A stretch of 64,000 nt of DNA from Bacteroides stercorirosoris (GTDB taxonomy: Bacteria > Bacteroidota > Bacteroidia > Bacteroidales > Bacteroidaceae), in NCBI RefSeq assembly GCF_900142015.1, contig NZ_FQZN01000017.1:62001-126000 (forward strand). Direction: 5' to 3'. Made by a program: the position numbers and the translations under genes. The number at the start of each line of letters is the position of its first letter. The stretch's first letter is position 1. Under the pieces are notes generated by a model. That model had not been told where the DNA came from, did not search any database, and saw nothing but the letters and a program-made list of their open reading frames with translations. Shown here piece after piece: positions 17,422-26,309 of the stretch.

Positions 17422-17925
17422 TTACACCTCCGGCGGATAAATCGTATCATCCTTACCTGACACATCCACCGTATTCATCAATCCTCCATCTTCAGAGTAG
17501 AACAACTGATATTTCAGTTTTCCCTGCTCCACTTCAATCACATACTGCATAGGCTGCAACGGATAGAACAAGAAATAATAATCATCTTGCACCCAGTTGG
17601 CGTATTCACCATTAGCAAATGCAGTTTGTACGGCAGCCGGAACGTCATTCCAATACAATTCCGATTCCGTCATCTGCCAATTGGCGCTGGCGTCAAACCA
17701 TATATTCGATTCTTTTCCATCCAGCCAACAGTCGGCAACGTAATACGATTTCTTCTGTTTCCACTCTATCCCTGTCGCACTCGGATATCTCTGTTTCAGA
17801 GCCTGTGCCACAGATTCCGGCACATTAATGCCTTTATCATCATTGTCATCATCACTACATGCGCTGAAGGTCATAGCAGCTATGCACATCATCATCGCTA
17901 ACATCAAAAATCTTGTTTTCATCAT
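17422..17925 (-). CDS. PepSY-like lipoprotein
   Basis: A lipoprotein of about 167 residues (signal ending MTFSACSDDDNDD) with a duplicated PepSY-like (DUF2874) fold: GINVPESVAQALKQRYPSA then GIEWKQKKSYYVADC, and a second VPAAVQTAFANGEYANW. Proteins of this type sit in the periplasm or outer leaflet beside two-component systems and are thought to modulate sensors. The chosen ATG (17925) follows GGGGG at a good distance. A further ATG at 17937 overlaps the stop of the upstream gene by one base, so the two are translationally coupled whichever start is used. Confidence 0.75.
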   Translation of the reverse strand: MMKTRFLMLAMMMCIAAMTFSACSDDDNDDKGINVPESVAQALKQRYPSATGIEWKQKKSYYVADCWLDGKESNIWFDASANWQMTESELYWNDVPAAVQTAFANGEYANWVQDDYYFLFYPLQPMQYVIEVEQGKLKYQLFYSEDGGLMNTVDVSGKDDTIYPPEV

Positions 17926-17936
17926 TTTTTCCCCCA

Positions 17937-18374
17937 TTAGTCATCCATACTGACAAACTGTCCTTTCTTATTAAACTTCAAAGAGAAATCATTCGCAAGT
18001 TCCACTTCTATGCCTACTCCCTTACGCTCTATCTTAGTAATAATCTCATTGGGGAAATTAGCCTTTACATAATCCTTAATGGAAACCGGGATAAGGGCGG
18101 CAGGCACAGCATTCTTCTTACAGTCTATTTCAGTCCAGTTACCTTTCTTGTCGAACTCGATCTCCGTACGGTCAGTCAGCAGCACTTCATACTTCTTGGA
18201 TAAGAGTTCACTGTCTATCTTGATGTATGAAATCTGCGGTTTACTGAAATACTGATTGATAAAGTTACGCGCAGTCAATGGGAGTTCCTTTGCGTCTTTG
18301 GTAATGACATCACCTGCAAAAGCGAACTGAACGGCTACGATAGCCAATACGAGAATAGATAAAATCTTCTTCAT
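17937..18374 (-). CDS. PepSY-like periplasmic protein
   Basis: A 145-residue protein with a cleavable signal peptide (MKKILSILVLAIVAVQFAFAGD) and a PepSY-like (DUF2874) body: ELPLTARNFINQYFSKPQIS, KYEVLLTDRTEIEFDKKGNW, VPAALIPVSIKDYVKANFP and FSLKFNKKGQFV. It has the same two-repeat plan as the next gene but no lipobox. It lies 98 bases downstream of the histidine kinase gene and probably shares its regulon. A sensory accessory role is inference. Confidence 0.78.
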   Translation of the reverse strand: MKKILSILVLAIVAVQFAFAGDVITKDAKELPLTARNFINQYFSKPQISYIKIDSELLSKKYEVLLTDRTEIEFDKKGNWTEIDCKKNAVPAALIPVSIKDYVKANFPNEIITKIERKGVGIEVELANDFSLKFNKKGQFVSMDD

Positions 18375-18472
18375 AATCGTTATTCTTTTTAAGTGTTACT
18401 AATTTATTTCCTGTTTTTGTTCACACTGCAAATAACGACACAGAACTGGGAAAGATTTGGGAATACCCGCCT

Positions 18473-19762
18473 TTAGCTTTTCTTTTTAGGTTCTTTAACG
18501 AGCAAGAATACATGCATTCCTTCCTCCCATTTATAAGTCAGACGGAGGGAAGCGGAAGTAGCGATGGAACGGGCAATGGCAAGTCCCAGTCCGGTAGAAT
18601 CCTTCTTACCATCAATGCTGCGATAGAAACGCCGGAACAATTTTTCTCCATCCAGGGGATGTTCACCGCTGTTTTTGATACTTAGCGACGAAGATGTAGT
18701 AACGATGTGCAATTCACCACCTTCCTGATTATGCAGTAAAGAGTTCTTCACCAGGTTGGAAACCAGAATCTGCGCCAGAGAAAGATTGCAACGGATTACG
18801 AAAGGCGTCTCCCCTTTGGTACGCATCAGATGAATATGTTTTCCTTCATATATATCCATCAGGTCGGGCAACAGTTCATCCAGCACGTCATCTACAGAAA
18901 CATCCTCCGTCTCGGTATATTGCCCGTTCTCAATACGAGACAGCAGTAGCAAGGATTTATTCAGTCGCACCGCCCTGCCCAACGTAGCATATATCTCATC
19001 CAACTCTTTCAACTGCTCTTCCGTCATCGCCTCATTCTCGGCAAGCAATTCCACCTTACCGCGCACAATGGCAAGCGGTGTCTGCAACTCATGCGAAGCA
19101 TTCTCGATGAACTGTTTCTGCTCTTCATACGCCTTATAGCTACGGTTTCCCATATCCACAGCCGCATCACCCAACTGGCGGAATTCCCGGATTTTCGTAG
19201 GATTATCAAGTACCGGAACCTCTTTTCCCGGTTGAATTTGCTTCAACCACTCCAACAAATGATGCAACGGACGAAACACACTTTGCAATATCAGACGTGT
19301 TCCGATGGACGTACAAATCAAAAACAACAGGAATAACGCCCCCAAATACCAGAGCATCGCTTCCACCATATCGTCACGCTCCAGAATGGAAATCATCAGT
19401 TCCAACTCATAATATTGACCGTCCGGCATACGGAAAGCGGTTTTCATCACCCGCACCGGCTCGTCCTCGTCTTCACTCTCTATATAGACGGTAGAGTCAT
19501 AATACACTTCATCATAATCTTCCGCCTCTTCTTCAGAGATAGGGCGGAATTTATAAAAAGACATCAGCGAACCTTCCGTGTCAAGAATGGAAGGATCCAT
19601 AAGAGCGTTACTAATCAATATCTTACCATAGTTTTCAAGTGTGTCATCCGTTTCATCCACCACTTCATCGACAATGGCATAATAAAACAGCATACCCCAT
19701 ACCGCCATCAACAAAAACAGCAGCAGCGAAAGCTTTCCGTAAGTATAGTGAAGCAGTTTCAT
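18473..19762 (-). CDS. Sensor histidine kinase
   Basis: A 429-residue inner-membrane kinase: membrane segments at about 11-30 and 136-158 enclosing a roughly 105-residue periplasmic sensor that is very acidic, a HAMP-like linker, HisKA with phospho-acceptor H224 in ENASHELQTPLAI, and an HATPase domain with NLVKNSLLH and GLGLAIARSIA. It overlaps the response regulator gene by four bases. The PepSY genes downstream are likely partners or targets. The acidic sensor face could respond to cations or cationic peptides, which is only a guess. Confidence 0.92.
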   Translation of the reverse strand: MKLLHYTYGKLSLLLFLLMAVWGMLFYYAIVDEVVDETDDTLENYGKILISNALMDPSILDTEGSLMSFYKFRPISEEEAEDYDEVYYDSTVYIESEDEDEPVRVMKTAFRMPDGQYYELELMISILERDDMVEAMLWYLGALFLLFLICTSIGTRLILQSVFRPLHHLLEWLKQIQPGKEVPVLDNPTKIREFRQLGDAAVDMGNRSYKAYEEQKQFIENASHELQTPLAIVRGKVELLAENEAMTEEQLKELDEIYATLGRAVRLNKSLLLLSRIENGQYTETEDVSVDDVLDELLPDLMDIYEGKHIHLMRTKGETPFVIRCNLSLAQILVSNLVKNSLLHNQEGGELHIVTTSSSLSIKNSGEHPLDGEKLFRRFYRSIDGKKDSTGLGLAIARSIATSASLRLTYKWEEGMHVFLLVKEPKKKS

Positions 19763-20436
19763 ACCTCAGAGAGTTTATAACCAAAACCATACACCGCTTT
19801 CAACTCCACGGTGGCTTCGGCCTGTTTCAGTTTCCGGCGAAGATTTTTCACTTGCGAGTAAATGAAATCCAATGAATCCGCCTGGTCGATATTATCCCCC
19901 CAAACAGACTCCGCAAGACTCATCTTATTGATGACACGGTTGGGATTGACTACGAAATAATAGAGCAAATCAAACTCTTTACGATTGAGTTGTAAAGGGA
20001 CTCCCCCAACCTCCACCTGGCGCTTATCAGGATATAGCAGCAGATTTCCCACTGTGACGGATACATCTCCTTTAGCTTGCCGACGGCGGATTACAGACTT
20101 CACCCGTGCGTTGAGTTCCGCCAGATGAAAAGGTTTCGTCAGATAATCGTCGGCACCCAGTTCCAATCCCTCCACTTTATCATCCAGTGAGTCCTTGGCT
20201 GAGATGATCAGCACACTGTCGCTACGACGCAGACGTTTGAGTTCACGCAACAAATCCAGACCACTCCCACCGGGCAACATGATGTCCAGCAAGATACAGT
20301 CATAATCGTAGTCGTTCACTTTCTCCAATGCCGAATAATAGTCGGCTGCAGTTTCTACCACGAAGTTCTCTTTCAAAAGGGAGATGCGGATCGTTTCCCG
20401 CAAATCCGGTTCATCTTCTACAATCAGGATTTTCAT
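19759..20436 (-). CDS. OmpR-family response regulator
   Basis: A 225-residue regulator: receiver domain with the acidic pocket VEDEPD, phospho-acceptor D51 in CILLDIMLPGG and the KPF switch lysine, then an OmpR/PhoB winged helix (LYPDKRQVEVGGVPLQLNRKEF to VKNLRRKLKQ). It is the first gene of the pair with the overlapping kinase. Similar in layout to RprY of Bacteroides, but I cannot claim orthology. Confidence 0.93.
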   Translation of the reverse strand: MKILIVEDEPDLRETIRISLLKENFVVETAADYYSALEKVNDYDYDCILLDIMLPGGSGLDLLRELKRLRRSDSVLIISAKDSLDDKVEGLELGADDYLTKPFHLAELNARVKSVIRRRQAKGDVSVTVGNLLLYPDKRQVEVGGVPLQLNRKEFDLLYYFVVNPNRVINKMSLAESVWGDNIDQADSLDFIYSQVKNLRRKLKQAEATVELKAVYGFGYKLSEV

Positions 20437-20490
20437 ACCGGCAAAGAAAACTCATAAATCAGGAAACTTTCTGGAATTCTCAATCTCAAC

Positions 20491-21042
20491 TTACCTAATG
20501 CTGTCCGTTTGATACAAATCTTCCAGCAATTCTTCTTTCGCCATGGATATTTTTCCGTCGGGCGTAACCGTCAGCGACAACGGAATATAGAGGTCAGTCT
20601 GCGGATAGCAGATGCTTGCCGCATATACAATACCTTTCGGGGTGGTTTTATCATACACGAGTCCTTCGAGGATGGAGTGTTTCAGGAATTTTGCGTCCAC
20701 CAGCGAAGCAAAATTCTCCTTTGTGAACACCTTATCCACAACGGATTTACCACCGGAAGTTATACGTAACGTGATGCGATTGTCCACGAATTTTTCTCCC
20801 TGCTCATTTATCACAATCGGCAGGCTGTCATCGGGTCGGCGAACCACGTTCGACTGATAATCCTTACCCTTATAAGTAAATGTCGTCTTAATATCAGACA
20901 CCTGCATACGTTGCAAACCGCTGGCATCCACACTGTCTTTCATCAACACCTGTATGTCAACCCCATCTCCCTTTTTCTGTGAAGAACAAGCTGATAACAG
21001 CCACACCGCTATACATATACAGAAATAAAATACGTTTTTCAT
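20491..21042 (-). CDS. DUF4738-like lipoprotein
   Basis: A 183-residue lipoprotein (signal peptide, lipobox LLSACSSQ, Cys at about residue 19). The body, with FTYKGKDYQSNVVRRPDDSLPIV and ITLRITSGGKSVVDKVFTKENF, resembles the uncharacterised DUF4738 family of Bacteroidales; the assignment is from memory. It is 54 bases upstream of the response regulator gene and in the same direction, so it may be co-expressed with the two-component and PepSY genes. No enzymatic motif is visible. Confidence 0.65.
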   Translation of the reverse strand: MKNVFYFCICIAVWLLSACSSQKKGDGVDIQVLMKDSVDASGLQRMQVSDIKTTFTYKGKDYQSNVVRRPDDSLPIVINEQGEKFVDNRITLRITSGGKSVVDKVFTKENFASLVDAKFLKHSILEGLVYDKTTPKGIVYAASICYPQTDLYIPLSLTVTPDGKISMAKEELLEDLYQTDSIR

Positions 21043-21123
21043 TCTACCATTTGTTTACAATTAACGGGAACAAAGGAACAAAAAGAGAGGCAAAAATACA
21101 AGGGAAAGGCAAAATAAATGAAA

Positions 21124-21150
21124 AACGGGCGAATTCATCATCCGCCCGTT
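21124..21150 (-). terminator. Hairpins downstream of the metallophosphoesterase gene
   Basis: An 8-bp stem AACGGGCG/CGCCCGTT (21124-21131, 21143-21150). A second, weaker A-rich hairpin lies nearer the gene at about 21216-21247. Either could end minus-strand transcription from 21302. Confidence 0.5.
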
Positions 21151-21301
21151 CTAAACTAATACCTGCTTATATTTTATCATACCTATTGAATTACAATATT
21201 TATAGGACAAACAAAAAAGCGAAAAGTTTAATCACACTCTTCGCTTTAACAAAAAACAAGATTTAAAGACATTTATATTCTTTTTCCCCGCTATCAATCA
21301 A

Positions 21302-22426
21302 TCACATACCTGACAAATTCAATACCGCCATATCACTATTTGTTCCGATTCGGAAAGGAGGCCCCCAAAGGGATAACCCGCTGGACACATAGATGTGTGC
21401 TTTACTCCATTTACGATAGCCATGGCTTTGCTCATACAGTCTGTCTGTCAGCCAACTGATAGGCCATACCTGCCCGTGGTGTGTATGTCCGCTGAATTGC
21501 AGGTCTATTCCTAAAGAATCTGTTTTCTTCAGATTATAGGGCTGATGATCCAGAACAATCATAGGCTTGCTATTTTCAGTTCGTTTCAATAGTTCAGGCA
21601 AAGAACGGCGCGAACGGTTGGAACGGTCGTCACGCCCTATCAGCTGCACTCCATTGGGTAATGTCACCACGGAATCACGTAACAACTGTATCGGAGTAGT
21701 CTTTAAGAAACTCACACAGTCATCAATGCCGCTGATATATTCGTGATTGCCCGGAACCATATAAATACCCATCGGAGCTTTCAGTTCCGCCAGTTCTTCC
21801 GCCATATTCTCTTTATACAACGGTATAAGGCTGTTGTCTATCAGATCGCCGCCGATAAGTATCAAATCGGGACTTTGGGCGTTTATCATATCCACATAGC
21901 GTTTCAACATAGCTTTTCCTGTCCCATTTCCTAAATGCAGGTCACTTACGGCTACAATCTTCATCCCCTTGCCATCTATAGGCTTATCAATCGGAATATT
22001 AATATTGTTTATCTGCGGATGAAGATAGTTATAGTAACCATACAGAAGCAGGCAGCAGGTGAAACCTAAAGCATAACAAAAACCATATTTCATTGTCGGT
22101 ACAAACAGTCTTGTCACATCCGTCAGCAACAGAGCCATTACCATATATAACGTAAGCACCAGCCATGCCGAACCGACATTAAACATTGTTTTCGACAAGG
22201 TGGCAGGTATCTCCATGTGGCGGGTCAACAGAGCAATTACCAACGAGAACGCCGCCAGCCAGAAAAAGACAGACAGCAGAATCCTCAGAGGCAACGATGC
22301 ACCGGACAGCATCTGCAATGCACGAATAAATACGTAAACATTGCCACCTATATAGCCAAGTATAAATATCAGGAAAAACATCCGCATAATTTTTATCAGT
22401 TTATATAGCCGCAAAAATATCGTCAA
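21302..22426 (-). CDS. Membrane-anchored metallophosphoesterase
   Basis: A 374-residue protein with four predicted membrane segments in the first 135 residues (for example FLIFILGYIGGNVYVFI and SAWLVLTLYMVMALLL) followed by a calcineurin-like phosphoesterase domain: VSDLHLG, GGDLIDN, PGNHEY and FSGHTHHGQ supply the two-metal ligands. This architecture is that of YkuE/YaeI-type enzymes, whose known relatives cleave lipid-linked phosphate bonds; the substrate here is not known. A second Met at residue 14 (22387) could be the start. Confidence 0.85.
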   Translation of the reverse strand: MTIFLRLYKLIKIMRMFFLIFILGYIGGNVYVFIRALQMLSGASLPLRILLSVFFWLAAFSLVIALLTRHMEIPATLSKTMFNVGSAWLVLTLYMVMALLLTDVTRLFVPTMKYGFCYALGFTCCLLLYGYYNYLHPQINNINIPIDKPIDGKGMKIVAVSDLHLGNGTGKAMLKRYVDMINAQSPDLILIGGDLIDNSLIPLYKENMAEELAELKAPMGIYMVPGNHEYISGIDDCVSFLKTTPIQLLRDSVVTLPNGVQLIGRDDRSNRSRRSLPELLKRTENSKPMIVLDHQPYNLKKTDSLGIDLQFSGHTHHGQVWPISWLTDRLYEQSHGYRKWSKAHIYVSSGLSLWGPPFRIGTNSDMAVLNLSGM

Positions 22427-22644
22427 AAAGCCAACTAAGCTCCATTGGCTCAGTTGGCTTTATTCTTAATTATGATTTAATAACATACCTGACTATTTAA
22501 GTTTCAAGGTTTATCCGGACGACTCAAGAACCCAAGTTCAGCGTCCAAGCTCTACACAGAGTTTATCATCACTTTTACCTACACACTTACACCCTCGCTC
22601 TGCATCTCTTTATTCATCGGCAATACAGCGTGGTGTAAGCAAAG

Positions 22645-22684
22645 ATGTATGAGGTGTAGGCAATTTTACCTACACCTCATACAT
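22645..22684. repeat. 16-bp perfect inverted repeat
   Basis: Arms 22645-22660 and 22669-22684 pair perfectly around an 8-base loop. It lies in the 900-base gene-poor stretch between the metallophosphoesterase and the DJ-1 gene. No T tract follows. It may be a terminator or a relic of a palindromic element. Confidence 0.5.
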
Positions 22685-22745
22685 TTAAGCATATCCCATT
22701 CATAATCTTAGGATTATGTCTTTTCAGCACATAAATCGTTAGTTT

Positions 22746-22883
22746 CTACAACCCTCTACTTTTCAGCTTTCCTTCGTCACTAAGACGCCGAATATGTCGG
22801 ATAGCAGTATTTTTGTCATTCGTTCTTTTACTTTTTCGCATTCCCGCCCATTTCTGTGATGTCCAGAGTAGGGATTGGTTATG
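22746..22883 (-). pseudogene. Possible winged-helix C-terminal fragment
   Basis: The minus strand reads SLLWTSQKWAGMRKSKRTND then TAIRHIRRLSDEGKLKSRGL and a stop. The pattern of TSQKWA followed by TAIRHI and EGKL resembles the C-terminal winged helix of Fic or RecG-like proteins from this phylum. No upstream domain remains: a stop codon precedes it after a few residues. Read as a decayed gene end, with low certainty. Confidence 0.3.
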
Positions 22884-22995
22884 TTAATCTCCTATGTTTC
22901 TTCCGTTGGTTGCCTATGTTTCTTGTGTTGATAAGCAATATTTTTGCAGTGTTTACAGCTGTGAATCACGTACTTCACAACTCAGGGCTGACGCA

Positions 22996-23205
22996 TTAAA
23001 AATATTTCATGGATAAAAGTTCACAAAGTAGTTTATTATCCCATCCTACTGCCTTTCTTTTCCCTTTTATGCTTCCTTTTCTTTCATTTTTCTTAATAAC
23101 CATCAGTGCTATTTTATTCATAAGTGAAACGTTTTGTGCCGCATTTCCGGTTTTTCTGCCTGCATCTTCATCAAAAGAGACATACAACTGCCAATGCAAA
23201 TTGTT
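22996..23205 (-). pseudogene. ISAs1-family transposase, C-terminal relic
   Basis: About 70 codons reading LHWQLYVSFDEDAGRKTG, then NAAQNVSLMNKIALMVIKK and RKGSIKGKRKAVGWDNKLL. This is the C-terminal signature of ISAs1 (H-repeat) transposases (LHW.LDV.F.ED, then KIAL, then KR..AGWD). Everything N-terminal is missing; a TAA stops the frame just upstream. The sequence CAGGGCTGACGCATTAAAA at 22983-23001 beside the stop looks like the corresponding IS end. The element is dead. Confidence 0.7.
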
Positions 23206-23338
23206 TTAGTAGTGTTCTCTATGGTGGAACGCATTAGTATTCGCAGGCAAAGGTACTAAATTCTCCTATTGCTCTGCGAAACCATGTCATCAAAAATCCT
23301 TCGTCTTCTCAAAGAATCTCAAAAGCCGCGAGTTTATC

Positions 23339-23932
23339 TTATTTCAAGAAACCATTCTTATAGAAATCATAAGAAGATTCTATATTTTCCGGAGTATCAG
23401 CCTTTAAAAGCAACAGCAGTTCGCGAGTGAACTCCAAATGCCCCGTACCATTAGCGGTCACAATATTCTTATCACTGACAGCTTGTTTTTCCTGATATCC
23501 GGCTTCATTGGTATATCGTTCACCGGCAAACTGTTTCAGATATGGAAGCGTGTTACTGGTATGCTTCACATCGTTCAGAAAGCCATGTGCACCCATAAAT
23601 GCGGACGCATTGCAGATAGCTCCTACTATTTTGCCACGTCGCAAGGCATCTTGCACGATAGGCACCACCAATTCCGATTCGGGTGATTGCCACTGCATGC
23701 CGCCTATCAGAATCAATGCTGCATAATCGGCAGGCATAGTCTGAAAACTATAATCCGGCACTGTACGGAATCCGCCTATGGAACGGACTTCATCCAGTGT
23801 CGGAGCAACTGTCTTTGGTGTATATTTCACTTCGCTACCCGGTATCACCCCGGCATTTAAAGAAATAGCGAGGAACGCGCCTTCCCAATCGGCATAATCA
23901 TTCAATAGGAGAAATAAGACTTCCTGTTTCAT
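23339..23932 (-). CDS. DJ-1/PfpI family protein
   Basis: A 197-residue cytosolic protein with the class I glutamine-amidotransferase-like fold of the DJ-1/PfpI superfamily. The nucleophile elbow is VGAICNASAFMGAHGFL, with Cys at about residue 105, and the preceding glycine-rich strand is LILIGGMQW. Members act as glyoxalases, deglycases, chaperones or peptidases. The close sequence type with a TPKTVAPTLDEVRSIGGF stretch is a common uncharacterised one in gut bacteria. Function beyond the superfamily cannot be read. Confidence 0.85.
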   Translation of the reverse strand: MKQEVLFLLLNDYADWEGAFLAISLNAGVIPGSEVKYTPKTVAPTLDEVRSIGGFRTVPDYSFQTMPADYAALILIGGMQWQSPESELVVPIVQDALRRGKIVGAICNASAFMGAHGFLNDVKHTSNTLPYLKQFAGERYTNEAGYQEKQAVSDKNIVTANGTGHLEFTRELLLLLKADTPENIESSYDFYKNGFLK

Positions 23933-24017
23933 TGTTTTCAGTTTTTAGAGTTTCATAATCGATCTGCAAAGATACACTAATATGCTAGAAACAAAAATAC
24001 AGCGCAGTCTACTTAAC

Positions 24018-24956
24018 TTATTGTCTGTTGGCCCTCTTGATATCCATCAGTGAAATGTTTTCATTCCGGTATCGGGCATTCGGATTTCGTTCGCCTCTTG
24101 CCAATAAAGGATCTTCATCATTCTTTTTGAACTGAATGGCTTTCTGCGGACAGTTTTGAATGCAGGCGAAACAGAAATCGCAATCTCCCTGCATGGTAAT
24201 CCCATTTGAAGTAAATTCATAGTTTCCACGCGGACAGACCTCCGTGCAGGCTCCGCAACCGATGCAATTCTCCGTAACGACAAAATACCGTTCACTTTTC
24301 TTGAGAAAACCTACTTCAGGATCAAGTCCCGAAAGCGTCATGAATCCTGCATGCATCTGCCGCTCCTCTTCACTTACCGGTTCGTGCCACTCTCGCCTGC
24401 GGGAGATGTCCCCGGTGATTCGCTGCAAGTTCTCCGGAATATGCTTCTCTATTTTAATCTGTTCGTTCATGTCGAAGTTCGGCAACCAATTATCCACCAT
24501 GATGAGCGTGGCAATATAATCAAATGGGTTACCCGCCTCGCGCGATATACCATCTCATATCTCTATCGCGTCGCATTTTCTCGCTCCATAAGTGAGAACT
24601 GCGAACTTATATCCTGCTTTCAGCTTAGCTTTCCTGATGAAGTTCCGCACCATATTGGGCGGCATATGGCCATATATCGGATAGACAATACCTATTTCAT
24701 CCGCCTCGAACTCGTACTGGTTTTGTTTCACCATTTGCGGAATACTCAATAGCTGTCCTTCCTCCCCTGCCAATTGGCGGGCGACATACAAACAGTTTCC
24801 CGTAGCAGTGAAATACAAAACAATACGCTTCTTCTGTGTTTTTTCTGCACAAGAAGTCAAAACTGATAATCCTATTGACGAGGTGGCTACTCCTGCGACA
24901 ATCATACCGATTCTCGCCAAAGCTTCTCTACGGCTGATTCCTTTATCTGTTCCCAT
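24018..24956 (-). pseudogene. EFR1-type flavodoxin-ferredoxin protein interrupted by one in-frame TGA
   Basis: One frame of 312 codons is broken only by TGA at 24555-24557. Before it: a signal sequence with SRREALARIG (twin-arginine-like) and a lipobox-like LTSCAEK, then a flavodoxin domain (RIVLYFTATGNCLYVARQL, YPIYGHMPPNMV). After it, in the same frame: DGISREAGNPFDYIATLI, MVDNWLPNFDMNEQ and two [4Fe-4S] motifs, CIGCGACTEVCP and CDFCFACIQNCP. This is the domain order of the EFR1 family. No frameshift is needed to rejoin the halves; a change from TGC or TGG to TGA explains it. It is either a nonsense pseudogene, a sequencing error or read through. It stands at the 3' end of the redox locus. 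Confidence 0.8.
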
Positions 24957-25135
24957 ATCAGATTCTAATTTGAGGTATTTATACTTTCGTTATTGACAAA
25001 ACTCACTTTCAATAATGCAAAGTTACACGATAAATAAGGGCGCATCCATAGACGTATTACAGTTTCAAGCACCAATCTTACTGTATATGAAAGCAACCAC
25101 CTTACAACTGAATAAAAACAATGAGGTGAGCACTA

Positions 25136-25182
25136 TAAAAAACGCTGATATCATTGTCTTTATATGACAACAATATCAGCGT
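25136..25182 (-). terminator. Terminator of the MBL hydrolase gene
   Basis: Imperfect 17-bp stem (25142-25158 and 25166-25182) with A residues at 25136-25142, read as six T residues on the minus strand. It lies 33 bases beyond the stop codon and probably ends the operon, so that the EFR1 pseudogene has separate transcription. Confidence 0.75.
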
Positions 25183-25214
25183 GATCCACTATTTATTACA
25201 GAGATGAAAGTTTT

Positions 25215-26291
25215 CTATAAAGGTACGACCTCCCCAATCACGGGAACCAGCATATTCAGCGAATCTTGTTTCTGCATATTCTTTTCGTTCATCAGAGGTT
25301 CATCCCAAGGATGCCTTGCCAGAGCATATTTGGAATGATGTACCGTCAATATTCTTTTCGCTTTCAGTTCTCTGGCAGCCTTTCCCATATCCGAAGGCAT
25401 CAGATGGATGTACTTCCAGTCTTCATTATATTGGCCGTTCTCCAGAATGGCAAGGTCTATATCGGGAAAGCGTTTTCCGATTTCTTCAAAATGAGAATCA
25501 TATCCACCGTCTCCTGCCATATATAGCTTCTGAGACGGAGTTTCCAACAGGAAGGACGCCCACAAGGTCTGGTTGGCTTTCAGACCACGCCCGGAGAAAT
25601 GCCGTGTCGGGAGACAATAAGCGGTAAAGCCGTTATCCAGTGCGGCATTTTCCTGCCAATCCAATTCCACAAGCTGTTCTTTTCTGTATCCCCAATGTTC
25701 CAGATGTTCGCCGACACCCAATCCGCAAATCACCTTGCCCACCCGGTCTTTCAGACTTTTCACAGTGCGATAGTCCAAGTGGTCCCAATGATCGTGGCTG
25801 ATTACCAGATAATCAATGTCCGGCATATCCTCCGGCTTATAAATATCGGTTCCCTTGAATGGTTTATTGACAAAGGACACAGGGGAAGCCATGCAGAATA
25901 CAGGGTCAACCAGAATACGTTTTCCGTCTATCTGGATAAAGTAAGAGGAATGCCCGAACCAGATGAGTACATCTTTATCACGCTCCAATTTATGCAAGTC
26001 CGTTTTAATGGTCGGAACTGCATTCTCCGGTCTCAATCCTTCCGGCTTGCGGAACAGGAAGGAAAGCATCGCTCCAAAACGCCCCTTATCCGACGCCATC
26101 ACCGGTGTCTGGTGCAGATTGCTGAACTGACCGTCACGGTAATGGGGCGAACGTTTGATTCTCTCCAAGCGCTCACCTTGGGGCAACCTGCCGAAGCTCG
26201 GCTGATTGATAAAAGCGAATACGGAAATGCATATTACTGCTATGACCGCTATTAGTATTCCAAACCACATACGTACTTTTGTTTTTCTCAT
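25215..26291 (-). CDS. MBL-fold metal-dependent hydrolase (RomA/NAPE-PLD-like)
   Basis: A 358-residue protein with an N-terminal membrane anchor or signal (WFGILIAVIAVICISVFAF) and a metallo-beta-lactamase fold. Metal ligands are visible in VISHDHWDHLDYR (HxHxDH variant), CLPTRHFSGRG, YMAGDGGYD and LTVHHSKY. The GHSSYFIQIDGKRILVDPVF strand is shared with NAPE-hydrolysing phospholipase D and RomA-like proteins. It is likely periplasmic and tethered. Its substrate is unknown. It follows the aldo/keto reductase by 18 bases and belongs to the same operon. Confidence 0.8.
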   Translation of the reverse strand: MRKTKVRMWFGILIAVIAVICISVFAFINQPSFGRLPQGERLERIKRSPHYRDGQFSNLHQTPVMASDKGRFGAMLSFLFRKPEGLRPENAVPTIKTDLHKLERDKDVLIWFGHSSYFIQIDGKRILVDPVFCMASPVSFVNKPFKGTDIYKPEDMPDIDYLVISHDHWDHLDYRTVKSLKDRVGKVICGLGVGEHLEHWGYRKEQLVELDWQENAALDNGFTAYCLPTRHFSGRGLKANQTLWASFLLETPSQKLYMAGDGGYDSHFEEIGKRFPDIDLAILENGQYNEDWKYIHLMPSDMGKAARELKAKRILTVHHSKYALARHPWDEPLMNEKNMQKQDSLNMLVPVIGEVVPL

Positions 26292-26309
26292 TCTAAATTA
26301 GTTTACGAG

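Noticed and set aside
23009-23209. Hydrophobic 66-codon plus-strand frame
   Set aside because: It is the complement of the ISAs1 transposase fragment, which has clear family residues on the minus strand.
24555-24557. Selenocysteine at the TGA in the flavodoxin-ferredoxin gene
   Set aside because: No hairpin of SECIS type was evident right after the codon, and selenoproteins of this family are not known to me; nonsense mutation is simpler.
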